Assembly: GCF_001646665.1 (NCBI RefSeq)
Contig: NZ_LWBU01000249.1
Location: forward strand, 62,001 to 126,000
Source: Streptomyces noursei
GTDB lineage: Bacteria; Actinomycetota; Actinomycetes; Streptomycetales; Streptomycetaceae
Direction: 5' to 3'
Length of the DNA stretch: 64,000 nt
Part shown: in pieces, positions 34,340 to 42,271 of the stretch
Position numbering within the stretch: position 1 is the stretch's first letter
How the letters are laid out: each line of letters begins with the position of its first letter
Position numbers and translations under genes: made by a program
The notes under the pieces: model-generated
Database searches by the model: none
The model's input: only the letters and a program-made list of their open reading frames with translations
Told to the model about the DNA's origin: nothing

Positions 34340-34519
34340 CTAATCGGCTTTTTTCTCGCGCTCCCGGCGCTTCCACGCTCTCCGGATGAGCAAGCAGGTC
34401 GCAATGGCGATCAGGGTCATCCCCATGAGGATCAAGAATGCCCCGATGACGATCAGGACCGTCCCGATAAGGATCAAGATCGTCCCGATGATGAGAAGGA
34501 AGATCGCGAGGACGATCAC
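34340..34519 (-). CDS. Tiny membrane protein built from heptad repeats, unknown function
   Basis: A 59-residue frame from GTG 34519 to TAG 34340, with an excellent AGGAGG six bases before the start. The first 45 or so residues are hydrophobic and repeat every seven residues: LIIGTIL, ILIGTVL, IVIGAFL, ILMGMTL, IAIATCL. The end is basic (RRAWKRREREKKAD), so a single long or hairpin membrane helix with a cytoplasmic tail is likely. The underlying DNA is a 21-bp tandem repeat. I recognise no family. It lies between the CAP gene and mutM. Confidence 0.7.
   Translation of the reverse strand: MIVLAIFLLIIGTILILIGTVLIVIGAFLILMGMTLIAIATCLLIRRAWKRREREKKAD
34409..34492 (-). repeat. Four 21-bp imperfect tandem repeats inside the tiny membrane protein gene
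   Basis: Units start at 34409, 34430, 34451 and 34472, each beginning gatcagg/gatcaag and carrying a cccgat or cccat core. A fifth degenerate unit follows. Each unit encodes seven residues with one glycine. Confidence 0.85.
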
Positions 34520-34775
34520 GGTTGCCTCCTGTCCCCCCTCCCGGCTCTGGCTCCGTCACGTATCCCATGCAACCACTTCCGGATGAAACCGCGCGGTGTA
34601 CCGCCCGGCGATGCCCGTCCGTTGAGGTCCGGCCTGTCGGACCAGGTCCTAGCACCGGGAAGTCAGTGACCGTCGAGCGCCTTCCCGGGCCTTCACGGGG
34701 CCGTGAAAGGGTGCTCGGCGGCGACCGACGCCGACAACCGTTGACGGCTCAGCCGCAGGGGCGCCGGGGTCCCGG

Positions 34776-35693
34776 CTACGGCGCGGTGCGGGGCGGGACG
34801 GTGCGCGTGGGGGTCCTGCGCGTGGGGGCGGTGGCCGGCGCGGTGCGCGGCGGGCGCTGGCAGCGCGGGCAGAAGTAGCTGGACCGGTTCATCCAGGGGC
34901 GGCGGCGCATCGGCGTGCCGCAGCGCCGGCACGGCTCGCCCTCGCGGCCGTACGCGTCCAGGGAGCGGTCGAAGTACCCGGACTCGCCGTTGACGTTGAC
35001 GTACAGGCTGTCGAAGCTGGTGCCGCCGACCGCGAGCGCGGCCGTCATGACGTCCCGTACGTGGCCGAGCAGCTCGGCCGAGCGGGGGCGGGTGAGCGTC
35101 GCGGTGGGGCGGTCGTAGTGCAGGCGGGCGCGCCACAGCGCCTCGTCCGCGTAGATGTTGCCGACGCCGCTGATGAGCGACTGGTCGAGCAGGGCCCGCT
35201 TCACGGTGGTGCGGCGCAGGCGCAGCGCCGTGTGGAAGGCGGCCTCGTCGAAAGCGGGGTCCAGGGGGTCCCGGGCGATGTGCGCGATGGGCAGGGGCAG
35301 CCCGTCGGGGGTGTTCTCGTGCAGGGAGAGCCCGCCGAAGGTGCGCTGGTCGACGAAGCGCAGCTCGGTGCCGAGCCCGTCGTCGAAGCGGATGCGGATC
35401 CGCAGGTGCCGTTCGTCCGCCGCGTCCTGCGGCTGTACGAGCAGCTGCCCGCTCATGCCCAGGTGCCCGAGGACGGACGCCTCGGTGTCCTCCAGCGGCA
35501 GCCACAGATACTTCCCGCGCCGCCGCGCGACGCCGAAGCGGTGGCCCCGCAGCCGGCCGGCGAAGTCGTCGCCGCCCGCGAGGTGGCGCCGTACGGCACG
35601 CGGGTGGAGGACCTGGACGTCGGAGACGGTCCGGCCGCTGACCCAGCGCTCCAGGCCGCGCCGGACGACTTCGACCTCGGGCAGCTCGGGCAC
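34776..35693 (-). CDS. mutM: Formamidopyrimidine-DNA glycosylase MutM (Fpg)
   Basis: This 305-residue enzyme excises 8-oxoguanine and FaPy. It starts (M)PELPEVEVVRRGLERW with catalytic P2/E3, has RRGKYLWLPLEDTEASVLGH, the H2TH region RALLDQSLISGVGNIYADEA, and a zinc finger of four cysteines (CRRCGTPMRRRPW and YFCPRCQ). A Thr/Pro/Arg-rich tail of about 25 residues follows the finger, which Fpg proteins usually lack. GTG at 35693 has AAGGAG upstream. It follows rnc in the same unit. Confidence 0.95.
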   Translation of the reverse strand: MPELPEVEVVRRGLERWVSGRTVSDVQVLHPRAVRRHLAGGDDFAGRLRGHRFGVARRRGKYLWLPLEDTEASVLGHLGMSGQLLVQPQDAADERHLRIRIRFDDGLGTELRFVDQRTFGGLSLHENTPDGLPLPIAHIARDPLDPAFDEAAFHTALRLRRTTVKRALLDQSLISGVGNIYADEALWRARLHYDRPTATLTRPRSAELLGHVRDVMTAALAVGGTSFDSLYVNVNGESGYFDRSLDAYGREGEPCRRCGTPMRRRPWMNRSSYFCPRCQRPPRTAPATAPTRRTPTRTVPPRTAP

Positions 35694-35729
35694 GGCGCTC
35701 CTTCGCGTTCGGGCGGGGTCATGGGGAAA

Positions 35730-35757
35730 CCCCGCCGCACGGGTGTGTGCGGCGGGG
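35730..35757 (-). terminator. Hairpin between rnc and mutM
   Basis: CCCCGCCGCAC (35730-35740) and GTGCGGCGGGG (35747-35757) form a perfect 11-bp stem with a six-base loop. GTTTCCCC follows on the minus strand. It may be a partial terminator or a processing site; RNase III itself is encoded just upstream. Confidence 0.6.
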
Positions 35758-35771
35758 CAGGAACGAACAGC

Positions 35772-36674
35772 TCAGGCCGTGGCCTGCGGCGCTTCGGAGA
35801 CCGAAGAGGTGTCGGCGGCCTCTCCGGTGCCAGTGCCGGTGCCGGTGCCGGTTCCGTCACCGTCGGGCGTGCCCGCGACGGGCTCGGCGCCGACGACCAC
35901 GCCGGCTTCGGCCGCGGCCTTCGCCGCCGCCTCCCGCTCGTCGGCGGCGGCCCGGATGGCGCGCCAGGCGGACTCCGCCGCCTGCTGCTCCGCTTCCTTC
36001 TTGCTGCGGCCGGTGCCGGTGCCGTACGAGACACCACCGACGCGGGCAGCAGCAGTGAAGGTCTTCTCGTGGTCCGGTCCGGTCTCGGTGACCAGGTACT
36101 CCGGAACGCCGAGGCCCTCGGCCGCGGTCAGCTCCTGGAGACTGGTCTTCCAGTCCAGGCCGGCGCCGAGGTTCGAGGACTTCTCGATCAGCGGGTCGAA
36201 GAGCCGGTGCACCAGCTCGGACGCCGCTTCGAGGCCCTGGTCGAGATAGACCGCGCCGATCACCGCTTCGAGGGTGTCGGCGAGGATGGAAGCCTTGTCC
36301 CGGCCCCCGGTGCCTTCCTCGCCCCGGCCCAGCCGGATGAAGGAGCCCAGGTCGAGGCCGCGGCCGACCTCCGCCAGCGCACGCGAGTTGACCACCGCGG
36401 CCCGCAGTTTGGCCAGTTGGCCTTCCGGCAGGTCGGGGTGGGTGCGGTACAGCGTGTCCGTGACCACCAGGCCGAGCACGGAGTCCCCGAGGAACTCCAG
36501 GCGCTCGTTGGTGGGCAGGCCGCCGTTCTCGTACGCGTACGAACGGTGGGTCAGCGCACGCACCAGAAGGGCGGACTCGAGGTGGTACCCGAGCCGCCCT
36601 TCCAACAGCGTGTGGGACGAGGCCGTGTTCTCCGCCTGCTTCTTGGCGTCATCCGCCGTTTTGTGGCTAGACAC
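35772..36674 (-). CDS. rnc: Ribonuclease III (AbsB)
   Basis: This 300-residue RNase III has the catalytic signature RLEFLGDSVLGLVVTDTLYR, downstream acidic residues (DTLEAVIGAVYLDQGLEAAS), and a dsRNA-binding domain (KTSLQELTAAEGLGVPEYLV, GRSKKEAEQQAAESAWRAI). The C-tail contains a Gly-Thr repeat from a 6-bp tandem repeat. In S. coelicolor this gene is absB, needed for antibiotic production. The GTG at 36674 has GAGAGG upstream. It follows rpmF by 20 bases. Confidence 0.96.
   Translation of the reverse strand: MSSHKTADDAKKQAENTASSHTLLEGRLGYHLESALLVRALTHRSYAYENGGLPTNERLEFLGDSVLGLVVTDTLYRTHPDLPEGQLAKLRAAVVNSRALAEVGRGLDLGSFIRLGRGEEGTGGRDKASILADTLEAVIGAVYLDQGLEAASELVHRLFDPLIEKSSNLGAGLDWKTSLQELTAAEGLGVPEYLVTETGPDHEKTFTAAARVGGVSYGTGTGRSKKEAEQQAAESAWRAIRAAADEREAAAKAAAEAGVVVGAEPVAGTPDGDGTGTGTGTGTGEAADTSSVSEAPQATA
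35824..35853 (-). repeat. Hexanucleotide tandem repeat in rnc tail
   Basis: Five units of ccggtg (one with ccagtg, one ending in t) encode the Gly-Thr repeat in the RNase III C-tail. The unit length keeps the frame when copy number changes. Confidence 0.85.
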
Positions 36675-36694
36675 GGTGCCTCTCACCAGCCCGC

Positions 36695-36868
36695 TCAGAC
36701 CGAGAGGACCTGGCGCTTGTTGTACGTGCCGCAGCTGGGGCACGCGATGTGCTGCAGCTTCGGCTCCTGGCAACGCTCGCACGAAACCAGGGTGGGGACC
36801 GCAGCCTTCCACTGCGACCGGCGGTGGCGCGTGTTGCTGCGCGACATCTTCCGCTTCGGAACAGCCAC
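36695..36868 (-). CDS. rpmF: 50S ribosomal protein L32 (zinc-binding form)
   Basis: This 57-residue L32 starts MAVPKRKMSRSNTRHRRSQW and has two CxxC pairs (VSCERCQE and CPSCGTYN), so it is the zinc-containing (C+) type. Streptomyces usually has a second zinc-free L32 elsewhere under Zur. The GTG start at 36868 lies two bases after the yceD stop, so the two are translationally coupled. Confidence 0.96.
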   Translation of the reverse strand: MAVPKRKMSRSNTRHRRSQWKAAVPTLVSCERCQEPKLQHIACPSCGTYNKRQVLSV

Positions 36869-36870
36869 GG

Positions 36871-37509
36871 CTACTTCTCCTGCTTCTCGTCGACGCCCGC
36901 TTCGGCGCCGCTCATGTTGTCCTTCTCGCCGGTCCCGAGTGAATCGGCGAGTCCCTGCAGTGCCGCCCAACGGATGTCGACGGCGTCATGGTGGTGGTCC
37001 GGGTTCTCGTTCAGGTTGGCGCCGCACTCGGCGCACAACCCGGCACAGTCCTCCCGGCACACCGGCTGCATCGGCAGTGCGAGCACCACCGCATCACGCA
37101 GCACGGGCTCGAGGTCGAACATGCCGTCCTCGAGGGGGGTGATGTCCTCGTCGTCCTCGGCATCGTCGTCCGCGGCCGCCGTACGGTGGCCCCGGTCGTC
37201 GGTGTCGGGGTACGAGAACATCTCCTGGAAGTCCGCCGCGACATCCTGGCGCAGCGGCTCCAGACACCTTACGCACTCCCCCTCGGCCGACGCACGGGCG
37301 GTGCCTGTGACAAGCACCCCTTCCATGACCGACTCCAGGCGGAGGGTGAGCTCGACGGGCGAGCCCTGGGGTACGCCGATGACTCCGTCGATGCCGAGGT
37401 CCGCGGGGGCCTCGACCGTGCGGGAGATCCGCTGGAGGGCACCGGGACGCCGGCCCAGCTCGTGCGTGTCGAACACGAGGGGGTTGCGGTGGTCGAGGCG
37501 CGTACTCAG
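36871..37509 (-). CDS. yceD: YceD/DUF177 family protein
   Basis: About 212 residues with the DUF177 pattern: NPLVFDTHELGRRPGALQRI, SPVELTLRLESVMEGVLVTG, RASAEGECVRCLEPLRQDVA, and a late cysteine cluster CREDCAGLCAECGANLNENP before the conserved VDIRWAALQGLADSL. The family is linked to ribosome/rRNA accumulation and nearly always precedes rpmF. The start is uncertain: the best-placed codon is a CTG at 37509 just after GCAGGAAG; there is no ATG or GTG near it, and the GTG at VFDTHE would remove conserved residues. Confidence 0.88.
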   Translation of the reverse strand: MSTRLDHRNPLVFDTHELGRRPGALQRISRTVEAPADLGIDGVIGVPQGSPVELTLRLESVMEGVLVTGTARASAEGECVRCLEPLRQDVAADFQEMFSYPDTDDRGHRTAAADDDAEDDEDITPLEDGMFDLEPVLRDAVVLALPMQPVCREDCAGLCAECGANLNENPDHHHDAVDIRWAALQGLADSLGTGEKDNMSGAEAGVDEKQEK

Positions 37510-37643
37510 GGTTCTTCCTGCTTTCGGATCGTCTGGGGGGCGGCCCGGCGTCGGAGCCGACGCGGGCACGCGGGATCGCGGACGTACTCGCGACCGAAGA
37601 GCCAGGATACTGGACGCTTCGCTCACAGCCCAATCCGGGCCGG

Positions 37644-38741
37644 TCAGTGGCCCTGGCCGTGGTTCTGGCCGTGGCCCTGCTCGTACTGCCGGAGCTGGTC
37701 CAGGTCGATCATGCTGGTGTCGAAGAAGCTGGTCTCGTCGAGCGCGGCCGCCTGCTGGGGCTGCGCCGGCTGCGCCTGCGCCTCGTAGGGCGCGGGGTAG
37801 GCCGCGGGGGCGGCGCCGGCGTGCGCCTCGGGGTAGGGCTGCTGGGCGTAGCCCTGGCCCTGGTCGTAGCCCTGGTAGGCGTACGGGTCGGGCTGGTAGG
37901 CGTACGCGTCCTGGGGCTGCTGGTAGGCGTACGGGTCGGGCTGCTGGGGCGGGAGGTGCGCGGCGGCGGGCTGCACGGGCTCCTGGGCGGCCCGCCGGCC
38001 CGGGTCGGGGTCGGCCAGCTCGGCGAGGCCCGCCAGGTAGTCGGCGTCGCTGGTGTGCCGGCGGCCGTCGGCGGCGGCGTCCTGGGCTGCCATGTGGGCG
38101 CCGAGGTCGTCGGTGGCGATCCGTCCGTGCAGCTTCTGCCGGCCGCGGCCGACCGCCTCCAGGGTCTTGGTGAGCACCGCCTCGAAGGCGCTGATCTTGG
38201 CGTCGACGTACTCGTCGGCCCGCCGGATCAGGGTCTGGGGGTCGGCGCTGTACTCGGGGGCGTCCTCGTCGGCGTACCCCTGGTCGTCGACGCCGGGGCC
38301 CCGGCCGAGGAGCTTCTCGCGGCCGCGGTCGACGGAGCCGATGGTCTTGGTGAGGACGACCTCGAAGTTGGCGAGCTTGGAGTCGACGTAGTCGTCGGCC
38401 TCCGCGCGGATCTCCTCGGCCTCGCGGCGGGCCTCGGTGAGGATGCGGTCGGCCTCCTCCTGGGAGCGGCGGGCGACCTGGGTGTCGGAGATCAGCGAGC
38501 CGCGCTCGGCGTGGGCGGCCTCGATGATCCGCTCGGCCTCCTGGCGGGCCTGCTCGACGAGCTGCTCGCGGCCGCCGATCAGCTCCTGGGCCTGGGCCAG
38601 CGAGCCCGGCAGGGCCTGGCGCAGCTCGTCGAGCATCGCGAGCAGCTCGGCGCGGTTGACCACGCAGGAGGCCGACATGGGCATGGAACGGGCGCTCGCG
38701 ACCGTCTCGACGATCTCGTCGAGCTTCTTCTGCACGTCCAC
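37644..38741 (-). CDS. DivIVA/coiled-coil cell-division-like protein with duplicated module
   Basis: This 365-residue protein starts with a short region (KKLDEIVETVASARSMPMSA), then a charged coiled coil (EQARQEAERIIEAAHAERGS, RRSQEEADRILTEARREAEE). Two similar modules follow: ADDYVDSKLANFEVVLTKT and ADEYVDAKISAFEAVLTKT, each ending GRGREKL-like. A disordered Pro/Gln/Tyr-rich tail carries DPYAYQ repeats. It is annotated as a cell-division initiation or ATP-synthase-B-like protein in Streptomyces; polar growth is a plausible role. GTG start at 38741. Confidence 0.8.
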   Translation of the reverse strand: MDVQKKLDEIVETVASARSMPMSASCVVNRAELLAMLDELRQALPGSLAQAQELIGGREQLVEQARQEAERIIEAAHAERGSLISDTQVARRSQEEADRILTEARREAEEIRAEADDYVDSKLANFEVVLTKTIGSVDRGREKLLGRGPGVDDQGYADEDAPEYSADPQTLIRRADEYVDAKISAFEAVLTKTLEAVGRGRQKLHGRIATDDLGAHMAAQDAAADGRRHTSDADYLAGLAELADPDPGRRAAQEPVQPAAAHLPPQQPDPYAYQQPQDAYAYQPDPYAYQGYDQGQGYAQQPYPEAHAGAAPAAYPAPYEAQAQPAQPQQAAALDETSFFDTSMIDLDQLRQYEQGHGQNHGQGH

Positions 38742-38842
38742 CGTGTGTGCTCGCCACTCTCTACAGCCGGATTGGAGACGGACGGGACGACTGTAAGGCC
38801 AGTGGGCGGCGCCCCGACAGCGGGTGACGGGCCGTCAGGTCC

Positions 38843-39352
38843 TCACTTCTCGCCCAGGCGCTGCACGAGGGCTTCGTGGACCACGGGCGGGAGCAGGTGG
38901 GAGACGTCGCCGCCCCAGGCGGCGACCTCCTTGACCAGGGAGGACGACAGGAAGCTGTAGGTGGGGTTCGTCGGCACGAAGAGGGTCTCCACGCCCGACA
39001 GCCCGTTGTTCATCTGGGCCATCTGCAGTTCGTAGTCGAAGTCGCTGACGGCCCGCAGCCCCTTGACGATGGCGGGGATGTCGCGCTCCTTGCAGAAGTC
39101 GACGAGCAGGCCGTGGTGGGACTCCACCTTCACGTTGCCGTAGTCGACCGTGACCTGGCGGATGAGCTCCATCCGCTCCTCGACGGTGAACAGGCCCTTC
39201 TTGGACTGGTTGACCATCACCGCGACGTGGACCACGTCGTACAGCTTGGAGGCGCGGGCGATGATGTCGAGGTGCCCGTTGGTGATGGGGTCGAACGACC
39301 CCGGACAGACTGCGCGGCGCAACTGGATTCCCTCGCTCTCCGGACCGGTCAT
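38843..39352 (-). CDS. coaD: Phosphopantetheine adenylyltransferase CoaD
   Basis: This 169-residue enzyme of coenzyme A synthesis has the nucleotidyltransferase motif RRAVCPGSFDPITNGHLDII (T/HxGH), RAVSDFDYELQMAQMN, and the KMSKS-like SFLSSSLVKEVAAWGGDV. ATG at 39352 overlaps the rsmD stop (ATGA), so the two are coupled; the in-frame extension to 39391 is therefore unlikely. Confidence 0.95.
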   Translation of the reverse strand: MTGPESEGIQLRRAVCPGSFDPITNGHLDIIARASKLYDVVHVAVMVNQSKKGLFTVEERMELIRQVTVDYGNVKVESHHGLLVDFCKERDIPAIVKGLRAVSDFDYELQMAQMNNGLSGVETLFVPTNPTYSFLSSSLVKEVAAWGGDVSHLLPPVVHEALVQRLGEK

Positions 39353-39933
39353 CGTGCGTCTTCGCACGTAGAGGCGGCGCGACCGTACCAAAACGTTCCC
39401 TCGCCGTAGCGACGGGCCCGCAGTGGTGCGAATCCCTCCGGCCAGCGGAACTCTCCGCCCCTGGTGCTGCGCTCCACGGTGACGAGCGCGTCCCCGGCGA
39501 GCCAGCCTTTGGTGCGGAGTGTGAGGAGTATCTCGCCAAGATCGTCGTCGGAGACGGCGTACGGCGGGTCGAGGAAGACGACGTCGTACGGGGCGGTGGG
39601 CGCCGCCCCGGTCACGATCTGCTCGGCCTTGCCGGCGCGGACCTCGGCACCCGGCAGGCCGAGCGCCCGGACGTTCTCGCGGACCGTGCGGGCGGCGCGC
39701 TGGTCGGCCTCGACGAGCAGGGCGTGGGACGCGCCCCGGGAGAGCGCCTCCAGGCCGACGGCGCCGGAACCGGCGTACAGGTCGGCGATCCGGATGCCGT
39801 CGAGCGTGCCGAGGAGCGCCTCCCAGGTGGAGAACAGCCCCTCACGCGCCCGGTCGGAGGTGGGGCGGGTGCCGTTGCCCGGCGGCACGGCCAGGCGGCG
39901 TCCGCCGGCCGCACCGGCGATCACGCGGGTCAT
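39349..39933 (-). CDS. rsmD: 16S rRNA (guanine-966-N2)-methyltransferase RsmD
   Basis: This 194-residue methyltransferase has VIAGAAGGRRLAVPPG, RPTSDRAREGLFSTWEALLG, the SAM motif IADLYAGSGAVGLEALSRGA and the catalytic VVFLDPPYAVSDDDL (DPPY). It modifies G966 of 16S rRNA. ATG at 39933 has AAGG seven bases upstream. It overlaps coaD. Confidence 0.95.
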   Translation of the reverse strand: MTRVIAGAAGGRRLAVPPGNGTRPTSDRAREGLFSTWEALLGTLDGIRIADLYAGSGAVGLEALSRGASHALLVEADQRAARTVRENVRALGLPGAEVRAGKAEQIVTGAAPTAPYDVVFLDPPYAVSDDDLGEILLTLRTKGWLAGDALVTVERSTRGGEFRWPEGFAPLRARRYGEGTFWYGRAASTCEDAR

Positions 39934-40002
39934 CTGAGGTCCTTAGCCGTCCTGTGGATGCTGGTGACTCCACGATATGGGCTCCCGGCGGATGCGCACG
40001 GC

Positions 40003-42180
40003 TCAGCCCTTCTCCAGGTACTGCTCGCGCTCCTTGTCGAGCAGGGCGTCCAGGGCGGTGCGCAGCTCGGGGAGGTGTTCCAGCCCGGGGTCGGCGGCGA
40101 CGACGGCCACCGCCTCCTCGCGGGCGGCGGCGATGACCTCCTCGTCGTCGATGACGGCGAGCATGCGGAGGCTGGAGCGCACGCCGGACTGGGCCTGGCC
40201 GAGGACATCGCCCTCGCGGCGCTGTTCGAGGTCGATGCGGGAGAGCTCGAAGCCGTCGAGGGTCGAGGCGACGGCGGCGAGGCGCTGCCGGGCGGGGCTC
40301 GCCTCGGGCATCTCGGTGACCAGCAGGCACAGCCCGGGGGCGGAGCCGCGGCCGACGCGGCCGCGCAGCTGGTGCAGCTGGGAGACGCCGAACCGGTCCG
40401 CGTCCATGATCACCATCGCGGTGGCGTTGGGGACGTTCACACCGACCTCGATGACGGTGGTGGCGACCAGGACGTCGGCGTCGCCCGCGGCGAAGCGGCG
40501 CATCACGGCGTCCTTGTCGTCGGGGGCCATCCTGCCGTGCAGGACCTCGACGCGCAGGCCCGCGAGCGGGCCCCTGGCGAGCTGGTCGGCCACCTCCAGG
40601 ACGGCCAGCGGGGGCCGCTTCTCGGCGTCGTCCTCCTTGGCCTTCCTCTTGTCGTCCTCCTCGTCGCCGATGCGGGGGCAGACGACGTAGGCCTGGTGGC
40701 CGTTCTCCACCTCCTCGCGGACGCGCTCCCAGGCGCGGGCCAGGAAGTGCGGCTTGTCGGCGGCCGGGACGACGTGGGTGGCGATCGGCGAGCGGCCGGC
40801 GGGCAGCTGGTCGAGGACGGAGGTCTCCAGGTCGCCGAAGACCGTCATCGCGACCGTGCGCGGGATGGGGGTGGCGGTCATGACCAGCAGGTGCGGGGGC
40901 TGCTTGCCCTTCCCCCGCAGGGCGTCGCGCTGCTCGACCCCGAACCGGTGCTGCTCGTCCACGACCACCAGACCCAGGTCGTGGAACCGGACCTTGTCCT
41001 CGATCAGCGCGTGCGTGCCGATGACGATGCCCGCCTCGCCGGTCACCAGGTCCAGCAGCGCCTGCCGCCGCGCCGCCGCGCCCATGGAGCCGGTGAGGAG
41101 CACGACCTTGGTGGCCCGGTCGGCACCGCCGAGCATGCCCCCCTCGGCCAGCTCGCCCATCATCTCGGTGATGGAGCGGTGGTGCTGCTGGGCGAGGACC
41201 TCGGTGGGGGCGAGCATCGCGGCCTGCCCGCCCGCGTCGACGACGGCGAGCATCGCCCGCAGCGCCACCATGGTCTTTCCGCTGCCGACCTCGCCCTGGA
41301 GGAGGCGGTGCATCGGGTGCTCGGTGGCCAGGTCGTCGAAGATCTCCTTGGACACCTTCTCCTGCCCCTCGGTGAGGGTGAACGGCAGCTTGGCGTCGAA
41401 GGCGTCCAGCAGACCGCCCGGCACCGGCCTGCGGGGCGTGGCGGGCAGCTGGGTGTCGGCGAACCGCCGCCGGGCCAGGGCGACCTGGAGGACGAACGCC
41501 TCGTCCCACTTGAGCCGGTCCCGGGCCTCGGCGACGTCGGCCTTGGTGCGCGGGCGGTGGATCTTGCGCAGGGCGTCCGGCAGGCCGGTCAGGCCGCGGC
41601 CCTCGCGCAGCGCCGGCGGCAACGGGTCGGCGGCGTCCGCCGCGGCGGGCAGCACCGCGTCGACCGCCTTGGCGATCTTCCAGGACTCCAGCTTGGTGGT
41701 GGCGGGGTAGATCGGGATGAGCGCCCCGGCCCAGCTGTCCACGGCCGTCCCGCCGTCCTCTCCGCGCAGCAGCTCGTACGCGGGGTGGGCGAGCTGCGTC
41801 TTGCGGTTGAAGACGGAGACCTTGCCGGCGAACATCGCGCGCGTGCCGGGCAGGAGCTCCTTGTGGGGCTTGTGGACGCCCTTGCCGAAGAAGACCAGTT
41901 GCAGCCGGCCGCTGCCGTCGGTGATGGTCACCTCCAGGCGCTGGCCGCGCCCCTTGGCGCCGTTGAACGTCAGCACGCGCGCGTCGGCGACCCGTGCCAC
42001 CACGGTGACGTGCTCGTCCAGCGGCAGGTCGGCGAGGGTGGTGAGCTCACCGCGCTCCGCGTACCGCCGGGGGTAGTGGTGCAGCAGGTCGCCGACGGTG
42101 TGCAGGTCGAGGTGCTCGGCCATCACCTTGGCGGTGGCGGCGCCGAGCTGCTTCTTCAGTGGTACGTCGAGAGCTGACAC
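40003..42180 (-). CDS. recG: ATP-dependent DNA helicase RecG
   Basis: This 725-residue helicase has the N-terminal wedge/OB domain (TVGDLLHHYPRRYAERGELT), Walker A LLQGEVGSGKTMVALRAMLA, the DExH box LVVVDEQHRFGVEQRDALRG, VMTATPIPRTVAMTVFGDLE, and motif VI QLRGRVGRGSAPGLCLLVTE. It reverses stalled forks. GTG at 42180 (VSALDVPLKKQLG) matches the family N-terminus; ATG at 42186 is also possible. Confidence 0.96.
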   Translation of the reverse strand: MSALDVPLKKQLGAATAKVMAEHLDLHTVGDLLHHYPRRYAERGELTTLADLPLDEHVTVVARVADARVLTFNGAKGRGQRLEVTITDGSGRLQLVFFGKGVHKPHKELLPGTRAMFAGKVSVFNRKTQLAHPAYELLRGEDGGTAVDSWAGALIPIYPATTKLESWKIAKAVDAVLPAAADAADPLPPALREGRGLTGLPDALRKIHRPRTKADVAEARDRLKWDEAFVLQVALARRRFADTQLPATPRRPVPGGLLDAFDAKLPFTLTEGQEKVSKEIFDDLATEHPMHRLLQGEVGSGKTMVALRAMLAVVDAGGQAAMLAPTEVLAQQHHRSITEMMGELAEGGMLGGADRATKVVLLTGSMGAAARRQALLDLVTGEAGIVIGTHALIEDKVRFHDLGLVVVDEQHRFGVEQRDALRGKGKQPPHLLVMTATPIPRTVAMTVFGDLETSVLDQLPAGRSPIATHVVPAADKPHFLARAWERVREEVENGHQAYVVCPRIGDEEDDKRKAKEDDAEKRPPLAVLEVADQLARGPLAGLRVEVLHGRMAPDDKDAVMRRFAAGDADVLVATTVIEVGVNVPNATAMVIMDADRFGVSQLHQLRGRVGRGSAPGLCLLVTEMPEASPARQRLAAVASTLDGFELSRIDLEQRREGDVLGQAQSGVRSSLRMLAVIDDEEVIAAAREEAVAVVAADPGLEHLPELRTALDALLDKEREQYLEKG

Positions 42181-42271
42181 GCATCCCATTGCACACCACG
42201 GCACTGACAGGAGCGCCCACCCCTGCCCAGCGCGCCCGTGTCCGGCCGGGAGCCCGGCCGGGCGGGTGCGG

